From Halorarum halophilum (GTDB lineage Archaea; Halobacteriota; Halobacteria; Halobacteriales; Haloferacaceae), in NCBI RefSeq assembly GCF_013401515.1, contig NZ_CP058529.1, positions 2,046,001 to 2,110,000 of the forward strand: 64,000 bases of DNA, read 5' to 3'. Position 1 is the first letter of the stretch. Each line of letters begins with the position of its first letter. This document shows, piece by piece, positions 17,416 through 26,682 of the stretch. The notes beneath the pieces are model-generated. The model had not been told where the DNA came from, ran no database searches, and worked only from the letters and a program-made list of their open reading frames with translations. The position numbers were made by a program, and so were the translations under genes.

Positions 17416-18981
17416 ATGACCGAAGCACCGCGGACCGACGAAGGGTGGTACGTGCTCCACGACTTCCGGCAGGTGGACTGGAACGCCTGGCGGGAGGCGC
17501 CACAGCGCGAGCGCGACCGGGCGATCGCCGAGGGCGTCGACTACCTCGAACGCCACGAGGACCTCGTCGACGCCGAGGAGGGCGCCTCCGCCGTCTTCTC
17601 CGTGCTCGGGCACAAGGCCGACCTGCTCGTCCTCCACTTCCGGCCGACGCTCGACGCGCTCTCGACGGCCGAGCGCCGCTTCGAGTCCACCGCGCTCGCG
17701 TCGTTCACGAGCCAGCCGACCTCCTACGTCTCCGTGACCGAGGTGTCGGGATACGTCTCGGACGACTACTTCGAGGGGAACGAGGAGGAGATCGACGAGG
17801 GACTCCGCCGCTACATCGAGGGGAAACTGAAACCCGACATCCCCGACGACGAGTACGTCTCCTTCTACCCGATGAGCAAGCGGCGCGGCGAGGAGTACAA
17901 CTGGTACGACCTCAGCTTCGAGGAACGTGCCGACCTCATGTCCGGCCACGGCGACGTCGGCCGGGAGTACGCCGGGAAGATCAAGCAGGTCATCGCCTCG
18001 TCGGTCGGCTTCGACGACCACGAATGGGGCGTCACCCTGTTCGCCGCCGACCCCGCCGACATCAAGGACATCGTGTACGAGATGCGCTTCGACGAGGCCT
18101 CCTCGCGCTACGGGGAGTTCGGACAGTTCTACGTCGGCCGGCGCTTCCCGCCGACCGACCTCGGCGCGTACCTCGCCGGCGAGTCCGTGCCGACGAGCGA
18201 GCACGGGGACGCGGGACACCACCACGCCGGCGACGAGTCGAGTGCCGCCGGCGGTCACGCCCACGGCCAGTCCGCACACGGCGACCACCCGCACGGCGGC
18301 GGCCACAGCGGCGACGGCGACCACCCGCACGCGGAGGGGAGCCACCACGACGGCCACGACGACGAGCACGGCGGTGGCGACGATGCCGACGAGGAGGAGG
18401 CCAGCATCCGCGCCGAACTGGAGGATCTAGACATCTACGCGGGCAAGCCCCACGGCGAGGACGTGTTCGCCACCGTGCTCTACTCGGAGGCCGACCCGGA
18501 CGAGCTGTTCGAGGAGGTCGATGGCCTGCGGGGGAACTTCGAGCACTACGGCACGCACGTGAAGACCGCGGTGTACACCGGGACGGGGACCGACCGCGCG
18601 GCGGTGGTCTCCATCTGGGAGACGGCGAGCGCGGCCGAGACGGCAGCGGGGTTCCTCTCGGAGCTCCCCGGAATCGTCGAGCGCGCCGGCGAGGAGTCCG
18701 GGTTCGGCACGATGGGGATGTTCTACGCCGTGAAGCCCGAGCACCGCGACGACTTCGTGGAGAAGTTCGAGACGGTCGGCGACGTCCTCGACGACACCGA
18801 GGGACACCATGAGACCGACCTGATGGTGAACCTGGAGGACGAGAACGACATGTTCATCGCCAGCCAGTGGGCCTCGCGGGAGGACGCGATGGGGTTCTTC
18901 CGCTCGGACGCCTTCCGCGACACGGTCCAGTGGGGACGGGACGTCCTGGCGGACCGACCGCGGCACGTCTTCCTGGCCTGA
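17416..18981 (+). CDS. pitA: PitA: chlorite-dismutase-family domain fused to ABM-type domains
   Basis: This 521-residue protein has the haloarchaeal PitA architecture. Residues 1-255 are a chlorite dismutase/HemQ-like haem-binding domain (GWYVLHDFRQVDWNAWRE ..., and SFYPMSKRRGEEYNWYDL near 155). A His/Gly/Asp-rich linker of about 55 residues follows (near 265-323), then ferredoxin-like antibiotic-biosynthesis-monooxygenase (ABM) units to the end (MGMFYAVKPEHRDDFVEKF ... MFIASQWASREDAMGFF). The fusion is known from Haloferax volcanii. Relatives of the first domain decarboxylate coproheme, so a role in haem synthesis is plausible but not shown here. The linker may bind metal ions. The ATG at 17416 opens the Cld domain. 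Confidence 0.92.
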   Translation: MTEAPRTDEGWYVLHDFRQVDWNAWREAPQRERDRAIAEGVDYLERHEDLVDAEEGASAVFSVLGHKADLLVLHFRPTLDALSTAERRFESTALASFTSQPTSYVSVTEVSGYVSDDYFEGNEEEIDEGLRRYIEGKLKPDIPDDEYVSFYPMSKRRGEEYNWYDLSFEERADLMSGHGDVGREYAGKIKQVIASSVGFDDHEWGVTLFAADPADIKDIVYEMRFDEASSRYGEFGQFYVGRRFPPTDLGAYLAGESVPTSEHGDAGHHHAGDESSAAGGHAHGQSAHGDHPHGGGHSGDGDHPHAEGSHHDGHDDEHGGGDDADEEEASIRAELEDLDIYAGKPHGEDVFATVLYSEADPDELFEEVDGLRGNFEHYGTHVKTAVYTGTGTDRAAVVSIWETASAAETAAGFLSELPGIVERAGEESGFGTMGMFYAVKPEHRDDFVEKFETVGDVLDDTEGHHETDLMVNLEDENDMFIASQWASREDAMGFFRSDAFRDTVQWGRDVLADRPRHVFLA

Positions 18982-19189
18982 ACGGTCGGCGCGCAGTTCC
19001 CGTCGAAACGTATCGATAATCTCCCATCCCGCACCGGACCTCCACTCTTTCGGAATCCACGTGAAGAACACCGTACGGCAGCCCCACAGCGACGAACTCG
19101 CGTCGGGACCGGAAGCGGGCGGTGGGATTCTCAGAATCCGGTAACTGAAGGTGTGGGGTTTATCAACGCTGATTCGGTACCCCGTTTCG

Positions 19190-20767
19190 ATGAGTTCCCG
19201 CGACGGCCAGGACGTCGGCAGCAACCGGGTGACGGCGCTGTACGCCGCCACGCGGGACCTGCTGACCGCTCCCGATCGGGAGGCGCTGTGTGCCGTCGCG
19301 GTCGAGACCGCCGAGGAGATCCTCGGGTTTCCGTTCACCAGCATCCACCTCCTGGACGACGATGGGCTGGAACCGGTCGCCACTACCGACGTGATTGGCG
19401 GCGAGTCGGGCGACGTACGGGCGTTCGTGCGTGGCGGTCCGGTGTGGGACGTGTACGCCTCGGGGGAGGCGCTCACCGTCAACGGCGTGGAGTGGGCGGG
19501 CCACGAGGTCCACGCCGGCGTCGTCGTCCCCATCGGCGAGCACGGCGTCCTGGTGGCCGGCGGCGGCGAGTCCGACGGCGTCTCGGACGCGACCCTGAAG
19601 CTCGCCCGACTGCTGGCCGAGAACAGCGCGGTCGCGCTCGACAGGCTCGAACGCGAGCGACAGCTCGACCAGCTCCACAAGGCGGCGAGGGAGCTGATGG
19701 CGGCCCGGGACACCGCGGCCGTCGCCGCGGCCGCGACGAACGCCGCCCACGAGATCCTCGGGTTGCGCGTCAACGCCGTCCACCTCGTCTCCTCGGCCGG
19801 TGAGCGCCTCGTCCCCGTTAGCGTCACCGAGGAGGCCCGGGAGCTGCTGGGGGACGTTCCGGACCTCGAACCGGGGAGCGTCGGATGGCGGGCGTTCGAG
19901 TCGAAGGAGACGATCGTCCACGACGACGTCCGGAACGCGGATAGCGTCCAGAACCCGGACACGCCGTTGCGAAGCGAGGTCGTCCTCCCGCTCGGCGACC
20001 ACGGCGTGTTCATCGCGGGCACCGACGAGGTGGACGCCTTCGACGAGTCCGATCTGGGCCTCGCGCACGTCTTCGCCGACAACGTCGAGGCGGCGCTCGA
20101 CCGCGCCGAGCGGGAGGCGACGCTCCGGACCCGCGAGGCGGAGCTGAAACGGCAGAACGAGCGCCTCGAGGAGTTCGCCTCGGTCGTCAGCCACGACCTC
20201 CGGAACCCGCTCAACGTCGCGCAGGGACGACTCGAACTCGCCCGGGACGAGGTCGACAACGAGCACCTGGGCCACATCGAGGAGGCCCACGACCGGATGG
20301 CCGACCTCATCGAGGACCTGCTCTCGCTGGCCCGGACCGGCCAGGCCCTCGGCGAGGTCGAGTCGGTCGCGCTCACCCCCCTCGTCAGGGAGGTCTGGAC
20401 GACCGTTCCGGGCGGGGACCTCACGATGAACCCCGACCTCGGGACCGTGGACGCGAACGCCTCGCGGCTCCGCGAACTGCTGGAGAACCTGTTCCGGAAC
20501 GCGGTCGAACACGCCAGCGAGGACGTCGCCGTCGAGGTGGACACCCTCCCCGACGCGGCCGGGTTCTACGTCGCCGACGACGGCCCGGGCGTCCCCCCGG
20601 AGGACCGCGAGGCGGTGTTCGAGCGCGGGTTCACCACGGCAGCGGAGGGCACCGGCTTCGGGCTCCCCATCGTCCGGGAGATCGTCGAGGCCCACGGCTG
20701 GCGCATCTCGCTGACGGAGAGCGACGGCGGCGGCGCCCGCTTCGAGATCCGGACTGACCCGGAGTGA
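19190..20767 (+). CDS. Sensor histidine kinase with two GAF domains
   Basis: This 525-residue soluble kinase has no membrane helices, so it senses a cytoplasmic signal. Residues about 15-150 and 165-303 are two GAF domains, each ending in a helix that leads on. A coiled-coil (305-330) joins them to the HisKA helix with the phospho-acceptor His335 in VVSHDLRNPLNVAQG. The ATPase part has the N box (ENLFRNAVEHA), the G1 box DDGPGVP and the G2 box GTGFGLPIV. The ATG at 19190 is chosen; a GTG 39 bases upstream is a possible alternative. No response regulator is adjacent, which is common in haloarchaea. Confidence 0.93.
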   Translation: MSSRDGQDVGSNRVTALYAATRDLLTAPDREALCAVAVETAEEILGFPFTSIHLLDDDGLEPVATTDVIGGESGDVRAFVRGGPVWDVYASGEALTVNGVEWAGHEVHAGVVVPIGEHGVLVAGGGESDGVSDATLKLARLLAENSAVALDRLERERQLDQLHKAARELMAARDTAAVAAAATNAAHEILGLRVNAVHLVSSAGERLVPVSVTEEARELLGDVPDLEPGSVGWRAFESKETIVHDDVRNADSVQNPDTPLRSEVVLPLGDHGVFIAGTDEVDAFDESDLGLAHVFADNVEAALDRAEREATLRTREAELKRQNERLEEFASVVSHDLRNPLNVAQGRLELARDEVDNEHLGHIEEAHDRMADLIEDLLSLARTGQALGEVESVALTPLVREVWTTVPGGDLTMNPDLGTVDANASRLRELLENLFRNAVEHASEDVAVEVDTLPDAAGFYVADDGPGVPPEDREAVFERGFTTAAEGTGFGLPIVREIVEAHGWRISLTESDGGGARFEIRTDPE

Positions 20768-20941
20768 AGGTGGAACGGAACACCGGTCCGGGACACCGCC
20801 CGCTATCGCTTCTCTAGTCGAAAGGAAGGGGCTCCGCTGGTCGAGGACGCGAGGGGTACGAGGAGGGGGTGGCCGAAGAGCGGCCGGAGTAACGTACGCG
20901 GTCCGCCTCGCAGACACTCGATGGTCGCTCCGCCGGCCGTC

Positions 20942-21109
20942 CTATCGAGTCGCGCGATACGCAAGCGCACCGATGACACCCGTACCGAGCGTGACGAGCC
21001 CCCACAGGCGCGCGTCGCGGTCGCGCTGGCGGGCGTCACGAACCACGAACCCCGCGAGCAGCGCGTGACAGACGAGCGTGAGTGCCGCGAACGTCCGGCG
21101 ACGCCCCAT
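20942..21109 (-). CDS. Small two-helix membrane protein coupled to the reductase
   Basis: This 55-residue protein (MGRRRTFAALTLVCHALLAGFV ...) has two hydrophobic stretches, residues about 7-21 and 35-50, separated by a charged loop (RDARQRDRDARLW). It belongs to no family I recognise. Its ATG shares one base with the stop of the upstream aldo/keto reductase (TGATG on the minus strand), a strong sign of translational coupling. It is below usual annotation length, and the coupling plus clean hydropathy support it. Function is unknown. Confidence 0.65.
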   Translation of the reverse strand: MGRRRTFAALTLVCHALLAGFVVRDARQRDRDARLWGLVTLGTGVIGALAYRATR

Positions 21110-22176
21110 CAGTCGTCGGCCGACTGGGCCGGCAGGATGCCCGCGTCCCGGAGGTCGTCGCCGTCGACGGACGTCCGGAAGTCCTCGGGGTTCATGCCGT
21201 CGTCGCGGCCGACCCCGAAGTTCCGGGCGTACAGGTCGGCGACGCGCTCGAACTCCTCGTCGGAGAGCGCGGGCGTGTCGGGCGCGGCGGCCCACTCGTC
21301 GACGTCCTCGCGCGAGCGGAACGTCGGCGTCACCGAGGCCACCTCGTCGTGGGCGAGCAGCCACTGGATGGCCGCCTGGCCCATCGTCCGTTCGCCGTCC
21401 CGTTCGAGGAACCGGATCTCGTCGAGCTTCTCCCAGCCGGTCTCGAACCACGCGTCCGGGCGGAACGAGCGGTGGTCGCCGTCCCCGAGTTCGGTGTCGG
21501 GCGTGACCTGCTCGTTCAGCAGGCCCGAGGAGTGCGGGACGCGGGCGATGAGGCTCGTATCGGCGCCGAGCTCTCGGGCGGTGTCGATGAAGTGGTTTCC
21601 GGGCGTCTGCTCGAACAGGTTGTAGACGGTCTGGACCGCGTCGAAGTCGAGTTCTGCGGCGCGGTCGCCCTCGGCGAGCCAGCCGATGGAGGGGCCGAGC
21701 GCCCAGCCGAGCGCGTCGACGAGCCCCTCCTCGCGGAGGTCGTACAGCGTCTCGAGCACCTCGTCGGTCACCTCGTCGACGTTCGCGTTGTGGAGGAACA
21801 GCACGTCGACGTACTCCATGTCGAGCCTGTCGAGCGACTTCTCCACCGCCTCGCGGACGTACTCCGCGTTCAGCTCCTTCGGGAGTTCGCCGTGGCCCGC
21901 CTGCGGGTTGTTGTAGAAGTCGTAGCCGACCTTCGTGCCGACCGTGACCTCCTCGCGGTGCTCGCCGAGCGCCTCGCCGATGAGCTCCTCCGACCGGCCG
22001 TGCCCGTACACGTCGCCGGTATCGAAGAACGTGATCCCCCGGTCGAGCGCGTACTCGACAAGCTCGACTGCGTCCTCGTCGGTGCGGTCACCCCACCAGT
22101 CGGTGCCGACCACCCACGCGCCGAAGGCGACCTCGCTCACCTCGACGCCCGAGTCACCGAGTTCGCGGTAGTGCAT
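21109..22176 (-). CDS. Aldo/keto reductase
   Basis: This 355-residue AKR-superfamily NAD(P)H oxidoreductase starts MHYRELGDSGVEVSEVAFGAW. The catalytic tetrad is visible: the aspartate and tyrosine in FFDTGDVYGHGRSEE, the lysine in VGTKVGYDF and the histidine in VLFLHNAN. The barrel continues to the cofactor loop near SVTPTFRSREDVDEW. The closest general type is the YajO/Tas-like (AKR11-14) group; the substrate is unknown. The ATG at 22176 matches the family start. Downstream, overlapping by one base, lies a 55-residue membrane protein. It is divergent from the gene at 22277. Confidence 0.92.
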   Translation of the reverse strand: MHYRELGDSGVEVSEVAFGAWVVGTDWWGDRTDEDAVELVEYALDRGITFFDTGDVYGHGRSEELIGEALGEHREEVTVGTKVGYDFYNNPQAGHGELPKELNAEYVREAVEKSLDRLDMEYVDVLFLHNANVDEVTDEVLETLYDLREEGLVDALGWALGPSIGWLAEGDRAAELDFDAVQTVYNLFEQTPGNHFIDTARELGADTSLIARVPHSSGLLNEQVTPDTELGDGDHRSFRPDAWFETGWEKLDEIRFLERDGERTMGQAAIQWLLAHDEVASVTPTFRSREDVDEWAAAPDTPALSDEEFERVADLYARNFGVGRDDGMNPEDFRTSVDGDDLRDAGILPAQSADD

Positions 22177-22276
22177 GCGCGGGTGTCGGTCGTCCGGGAA
22201 CTTAGCCGAACCGGTTGAGTTGGCGGCCGTATCCGGCCCGGAGATTAAGCACAGCGAGGCCGTGGTACGACCTGTC

Positions 22277-23287
22277 ATGACTCCAATCAGCAGGCGCGCG
22301 TTCGGACGCCTACTCGGCACCACGGCGGGCTTCGGACTCGCCGGCGTCACCGGGGCCGACCCCGGCGATGGCGGTCGCCGACGCGGACAGGACGGGTCCG
22401 ACGCCGTGGAGACGTTCGTGTCGATGCCGGGGGAACGCACGCCGGAGAACCTCGCAATCGGGCCGGGGGGCGACCTGTTCTTCGGCGTCACGGACGGGCA
22501 GGTGCGGCGCGTCGCCCGGGAGACGGCGGCGAGCGCGACGGACCTGACGCTCGCGGACACGGACCTGATTGGGGAGCCGCCCGCGGCCGCGGGCGTCGAG
22601 GCGACCCCCGAGGGACCGCTGTACGTGGCGGTGAACGCCGACGGCGTCCCGAGCGGGGTCTGGACGGTCCCGCTCGACGGCGGCGAGCCCCGGCCGTACG
22701 CGACGGTGTCCGGTCAGTTCACGAACGACATCGTGTACGACCCCGGACGGGACCGGCTGCTCGTCACGGAGTCGTTCGCGGGAGCCGTCTACGAGGTGCC
22801 CGTCGGCGAGGGCGGCGTTCCGGTCGACGACGCGGAGGCGACCGAGTGGCTCGACGCGGGCGTCCTCGACACCGAGAGCTTCGGCGCGAACGGGCTGACG
22901 TTCCGCGGCGCGGACGAGCTGCTCGTCGCCGTGACCCGCGCGACCGACGGGGAGGGAGCCGACGTGGGACGGCTCGTCCGGGTCCAGATTAGGGACGACG
23001 GTGCTGCAGGCGAGCCTGAACTGTTCCTCGAGTCACCAGCGATCTTCGGCGCGGACGGGATTACCGTCCGGGGGGAGCAGGTGTACGTCGCTGCCAACGG
23101 ACGGAACGAGGTGGTCCGCGTGACGACGGCCGGGGAGTCGGCCGTCGTCGCGGACGCAGACGACGGCCTCGTGTTCCCCTCGGACGTCGTCTTCGGCGCG
23201 GGATCCGGGGGCTCCGCCGACCTGTTCGTCTGCAACTTCGCCACCACGGATCCCGGCAGCGCCGGCATCCTCCGAACCCGTCCGTAG
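22277..23287 (+). CDS. Exported SMP-30/strictosidine-synthase-like beta-propeller protein
   Basis: This 336-residue protein starts with a twin-arginine signal (SRRAFGRLLGTTAGFGLAG, residues 5-23), so it is exported folded. The mature part is a six-bladed beta-propeller of the SMP-30/gluconolactonase type. It has repeated glycine-led blades such as ENLAIGPGGDLFFGVTDGQVRRV, FTNDIVYDPGRDRLLVTESFAGAVYEV and GADGITVRGEQVYVAANGRNEVVRV. Such proteins often bind calcium and hydrolyse lactones or simply bind ligands; the substrate cannot be named. The ATG at 22277 opens the signal peptide. It is divergent from the aldo/keto reductase with a 100-bp shared promoter region. Confidence 0.84.
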   Translation: MTPISRRAFGRLLGTTAGFGLAGVTGADPGDGGRRRGQDGSDAVETFVSMPGERTPENLAIGPGGDLFFGVTDGQVRRVARETAASATDLTLADTDLIGEPPAAAGVEATPEGPLYVAVNADGVPSGVWTVPLDGGEPRPYATVSGQFTNDIVYDPGRDRLLVTESFAGAVYEVPVGEGGVPVDDAEATEWLDAGVLDTESFGANGLTFRGADELLVAVTRATDGEGADVGRLVRVQIRDDGAAGEPELFLESPAIFGADGITVRGEQVYVAANGRNEVVRVTTAGESAVVADADDGLVFPSDVVFGAGSGGSADLFVCNFATTDPGSAGILRTRP

Positions 23288-23351
23288 GCGCCCACGTGTG
23301 GCATATGGAGCGTGAGAAAGAGTCAACTCGGTGGGTCGAGCACGCCGAGGC

Positions 23352-23543
23352 ATGCCCTCCGACGCGGTCGCGGCCCGATTGGACATCATCGTCGTACTGC
23401 TGGCCGGCATCCTCGGCGCGCTGCTGGTCCTCCTCCTGGCGAACCACGGGTTCGAGGAGGTCCTGGCCGGCGTCGTCGCCGGGAGCGCGCTCGCCTGGCT
23501 GGCCGTCGCAGGGGTGAACGAGCGGATCGGGCGCGGCCCCTGA
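23352..23543 (+). CDS. Small two-helix membrane protein
   Basis: This 63-residue protein (MPSDAVAARLDIIVVLLAGILGALL ...) has two clear membrane helices at residues about 11-30 and 37-54, and short charged ends (NERIGRGP). I recognise no family. The ATG at 23352 directly precedes the first helix. It sits between the propeller protein and the acyltransferase on the same strand, but gaps of 64 and 108 bp give no proof of an operon. Confidence 0.6.
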   Translation: MPSDAVAARLDIIVVLLAGILGALLVLLLANHGFEEVLAGVVAGSALAWLAVAGVNERIGRGP

Positions 23544-23651
23544 CGCGCCGCGAGCGACTCCACCCCGTAATCCGCGGCCTACCGACTGACCGCTCCGGCG
23601 AGGCGTGTGCACATCCGAATCCCTTTGCCCTCCGACTGCGAAGCCGGCACC

Positions 23652-24575
23652 ATGACCAAGCGTCACGCGTCCCTCCCGGACGACGCCGAGGAGGGCCTCG
23701 CGACCTTCATCGAGCAGGTGGACGAACGGCTCTCGGGGGAGGAGGACACCTGCGAGGTGGTGCGCGACACGCTCGTGGACCTCTTCGGGGACCGTGACGC
23801 CTACGAGCGCTGGCAGGCCGGCGGCGACGTGACCCCCGCAGAGCGCGTCCGCCTCCAGGGGTACGACCCGTGCAATGCGACCCTGGAGTCGGAGTACTAC
23901 GCCGAGAAGGACGAGGAGGCGTTCAGGCGCTCGAAGCACCTCCAGTGGCTCTGGCGCCAGTTCGACACGACGCCGATGGCCGACAACATCGAGTTCGCGC
24001 TCCGCTTCCGCGAGATGCTCGCGGGACACCTGTTCGCCGAGGCCGGCGAGAACCTCCGGCTGTTCAAGGGCATCTCGTTCACGTACGGCCACAATATCGA
24101 GATCGGCGACAACACCGTCATCCACGACGACGTCCACCTCGACGACCGGGGGAGGCTGACCATCGGCGACCGCGTCTCCATCTCCGATTCGGCCCACATC
24201 TACAGCCACGACCACGACATCAACGACCAGACGGCGATCGAGAACTTCCACACGATCATCGGCGACGACGCGCGGATCACCTTCGACACGATGATCCGCG
24301 CCGGGGTGAAGGTCGGGGAGAACAGCGTCGTTGGGGCCAAGTCGGTCGTGCAGGGCGACGTCCCGGCCCACCACGTCGCCGTCGGCAGCCCGGCGCGCAG
24401 CGTGAAGGTGAAGCCGGGCTGGGAGTCGGTCGCCGAGCCGGTCGGTGACAGGCTCGAGAACCGCTCGGACGAGCGCCGCGTCGAGTACGAACTCCCGGAG
24501 GACCTCGACGTCTTCGACGAGTTCGAACGCGACCTCACGCCGCCGGACCTGGACGCCCCAGGCGCCGAGGACTGA
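23652..24575 (+). CDS. Left-handed beta-helix acyltransferase (hexapeptide family)
   Basis: This 307-residue protein has an N-terminal helical part of about 130 residues followed by hexapeptide repeats of the LbH fold: HNIEIGDNTVIHDDVHLDD, LTIGDRVSISDSAHIYSHD, VKVGENSVVGAKSVVQGDV and VAVGSPARSVK. This matches the maltose/galactoside acetyltransferase group, which acetylates sugars or similar hydroxyls with acetyl-CoA; a histidine in the IYSHDHD segment is a candidate base. The tail after residue 260 is acidic. The next gene starts 16 bases downstream on the same strand, so they are probably co-transcribed. Confidence 0.87.
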   Translation: MTKRHASLPDDAEEGLATFIEQVDERLSGEEDTCEVVRDTLVDLFGDRDAYERWQAGGDVTPAERVRLQGYDPCNATLESEYYAEKDEEAFRRSKHLQWLWRQFDTTPMADNIEFALRFREMLAGHLFAEAGENLRLFKGISFTYGHNIEIGDNTVIHDDVHLDDRGRLTIGDRVSISDSAHIYSHDHDINDQTAIENFHTIIGDDARITFDTMIRAGVKVGENSVVGAKSVVQGDVPAHHVAVGSPARSVKVKPGWESVAEPVGDRLENRSDERRVEYELPEDLDVFDEFERDLTPPDLDAPGAED

Positions 24576-24591
24576 GTCCCCACCTGCTCCC

Positions 24592-25341
24592 GTGCCCCGA
24601 GCCGTCGCCATCAACGTCGCCGCGAACACGAACCTGCCGGGCGCGCGCGGCCCGGTGTACCCCGACGGCTCCTTCGTCTACGTCCCCATCCCCGAGCGCG
24701 AGTCGACCGTCGAGCCGGCGCCCACCTACGACGACCTCGGGCTGACCGAGCACGTCCCGACGGACGCCCACGACCTGCCGGTCCACCTCGACCCGGAGTT
24801 CGCCGGGGCGCTCGACCGGGAGTCGTACACCTACGGCGACCCGCACGGCGTGAAGGCCGGACCGCTCTCGCGGCTGGATCCGGGCGACTTCCTGCTGTTC
24901 TACGCGACGCTCTCCCGCGTCGACGGAGCGAAGCAGGCGGACGAGACGGCGCGGGAGGTCGAGCCCGCACGGGACTGGCTGGCGCCCGAATGGGGCGCCT
25001 ACCTCGTCGGCGAGTTCGAGGTGGCGGACGTGCTGACGGGCGAGGAGTACCGCGAGGCGGGGGCCGCGACCCGGGAGCGGTTCGCCTCGAACGCCCACGC
25101 CCGGCGCGACCCGTTCGACGCGGCGGTGCTCGTCCGCGGCACCGACCGGTCGCGGCTGTTCGACCGCGCGGTCCCGCTCTCGACGCCGACCGCCGGCGCC
25201 GACGCGAACCGGCTGGTCACCGACCTGTCGAACGACTCCGGGAAGGGACCCTGGTGGCGCCGGGTGTTCCGCTACGACGAGGACGCGACGGAGGAGTTGC
25301 GCGAGTACGTCGCGGCCGATCCCGCCGAGTGGCTCGGCTGA
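24592..25341 (+). CDS. Nmad3-like putative nucleotide-modification-associated protein
   Basis: This 249-residue protein starts at GTG 24592 (read as Met: PRAVAINVAANTNLPGARGP). The N-terminus with a conserved Asn, then VYPDGSFVYVPIPE and the distal PLSRLDPGDFLLFYATL and WGAYLVGEFEVADVL segments, resembles the domain called Nmad3 (nucleotide modification associated domain 3), found with DNA-base-modification genes. I cannot prove it from sequence alone, and its biochemical role is not known. It follows the acyltransferase closely. No upstream ATG fits the frame, so the GTG is preferred. Confidence 0.65.
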   Translation: MPRAVAINVAANTNLPGARGPVYPDGSFVYVPIPERESTVEPAPTYDDLGLTEHVPTDAHDLPVHLDPEFAGALDRESYTYGDPHGVKAGPLSRLDPGDFLLFYATLSRVDGAKQADETAREVEPARDWLAPEWGAYLVGEFEVADVLTGEEYREAGAATRERFASNAHARRDPFDAAVLVRGTDRSRLFDRAVPLSTPTAGADANRLVTDLSNDSGKGPWWRRVFRYDEDATEELREYVAADPAEWLG

Positions 25342-25504
25342 CCGAACTTCTCGTGTGGCCGAACTGATGGGTCTGCCGGTCGCCCGGCCGACGACCCCGA
25401 ACGGTCCCCGTCCGCGGGTCTCCACCCGAAACGCGGCGCACGGGCGTCTGACGCCCGCAAGACACCGACAGAGTCCTTATCCCTACTGGTTCGCAATCGG
25501 ACAC

Positions 25505-25975
25505 ATGAACACGACGCGACGCGAGATGCTCGCGGCCGCGGGCGCGCTCGGCGCGGCCGGGTTCGCGGGCTGTCTCGGCGAGGACACGGCGAACCAGGCG
25601 GGCGTGGGCGGCGACGACGGCGACTCCAGGCTCGCGTACCTGCGCGTGGCGAACGAGGATAACCGGGACCACACCGTCCACCTGCTCGTGCAGCGGGACG
25701 GCGAACCCGTCCACTGGTCGTCCCACGACCTCGCGGCCGGGAACGACAGGGTGACGAGCCGGACCATCGAGCAGTCCTGGGTCGGTGCGAGCGGCGAGGT
25801 CACCGTCTACTTCAGGCTCGACGGCGCCGACGAGTGGGACTCCTTCGACATCGACGACGGCAGGGGCGACTGCTACGGTGCGATGGCGAAGGTCGACGGG
25901 GACGGCGAGTTCGGCGTCTGGTTCCAGAAGGACCCGCCGGCGTGCGAGCGGACGCCGACGGCGACGTCCGAGTAG
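25505..25975 (+). CDS. Tat-exported lipoprotein, unknown function
   Basis: This 156-residue protein starts MNTTRREMLAAAGALGAAGFAGCLG. The twin arginines and the lipobox AGC (cysteine near residue 23) mark it as exported by the Tat route and lipid-anchored, the usual haloarchaeal pattern. The mature part is a compact beta-rich domain with a likely disulfide (the cysteines in GDCYGAM and PPACERT). It contains RVANEDNRDHTVHLLVQRDGEPVHW, typical of immunoglobulin-like haloarchaeal lipoproteins. Function is unknown. The ATG at 25505 is fixed by the signal. Confidence 0.8.
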   Translation: MNTTRREMLAAAGALGAAGFAGCLGEDTANQAGVGGDDGDSRLAYLRVANEDNRDHTVHLLVQRDGEPVHWSSHDLAAGNDRVTSRTIEQSWVGASGEVTVYFRLDGADEWDSFDIDDGRGDCYGAMAKVDGDGEFGVWFQKDPPACERTPTATSE

Positions 25976-26013
25976 AACGGGTCGCCGCCGGGAGGGTGGC
26001 CCGGCCCGAGCGT

Positions 26014-26529
26014 TCAGTCGTCGGCAGTCGAGACGTCCGCGTTTCGCGGCGACGCGACGGCACGGAGGCCGGCCCGGGCGAGCGCGCCGAACGCCCCGCC
26101 GGCGAGGAAGACGCCGACGGCCCGGACGATGCCGCTGGACGTACCGAGCGCCGCGATGCCCACGGCGAGCAGTCCGGCGACGAGCGCGAGCAGTTCCGTC
26201 ACGGGCGAGGTCTCCGAGCGGCGGCGGCGTTCGACCGCGACGCCGGTGACGATGCCGCCGAGCACGAGCACGGTGCCGATACCACGGCCCACGCCGGCGA
26301 CCCAGAGCGCGAGGACCGCCGCCAGCGTCGCGGCGGCGCCGTTGGCCGCCGCGAGCAACACGGTCTCCCCGTTCGCGGACCACCCCTCGCGCTCGGCGAG
26401 GCGGCGGAAGACGTCCGGGAGCGTGAATCGGGCGACGCCGAAGACGACGACGAACGTGATGGTGGCGAGGACGAGCGGGACGACCCCTCGGACGAGGGCC
26501 GCGAGCGCGTCGAGCTGAAGCGGGACCAT
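26014..26529 (-). CDS. Multi-pass membrane protein, unknown family
   Basis: This 171-residue protein has about five hydrophobic helices (residues 12-34, 50-75, 77-95, 107-125 and 130-150) joined by short loops, with one longer cytoplasmic loop FTLPDVFRRLAEREGW. I do not recognise the family, and no catalytic motif is visible. It converges on the lipoprotein gene at 25505 and diverges from the PH-like protein at 26683. Confidence 0.72.
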   Translation of the reverse strand: MVPLQLDALAALVRGVVPLVLATITFVVVFGVARFTLPDVFRRLAEREGWSANGETVLLAAANGAAATLAAVLALWVAGVGRGIGTVLVLGGIVTGVAVERRRRSETSPVTELLALVAGLLAVGIAALGTSSGIVRAVGVFLAGGAFGALARAGLRAVASPRNADVSTADD

Positions 26530-26682
26530 GTCGGGGTGGCCGGCCGGGATCGGCTTAAACTCCTCCGCTTCCGGCCGAAGGGGAGCGGATTACCCCGCCG
26601 GTTCCTCGTCCACCCCGGGGGGGACCGCCCCGATGTCGTAGGATGCAGATAACAATGGCCGAAACTAAAGTACGGGGCCCAC

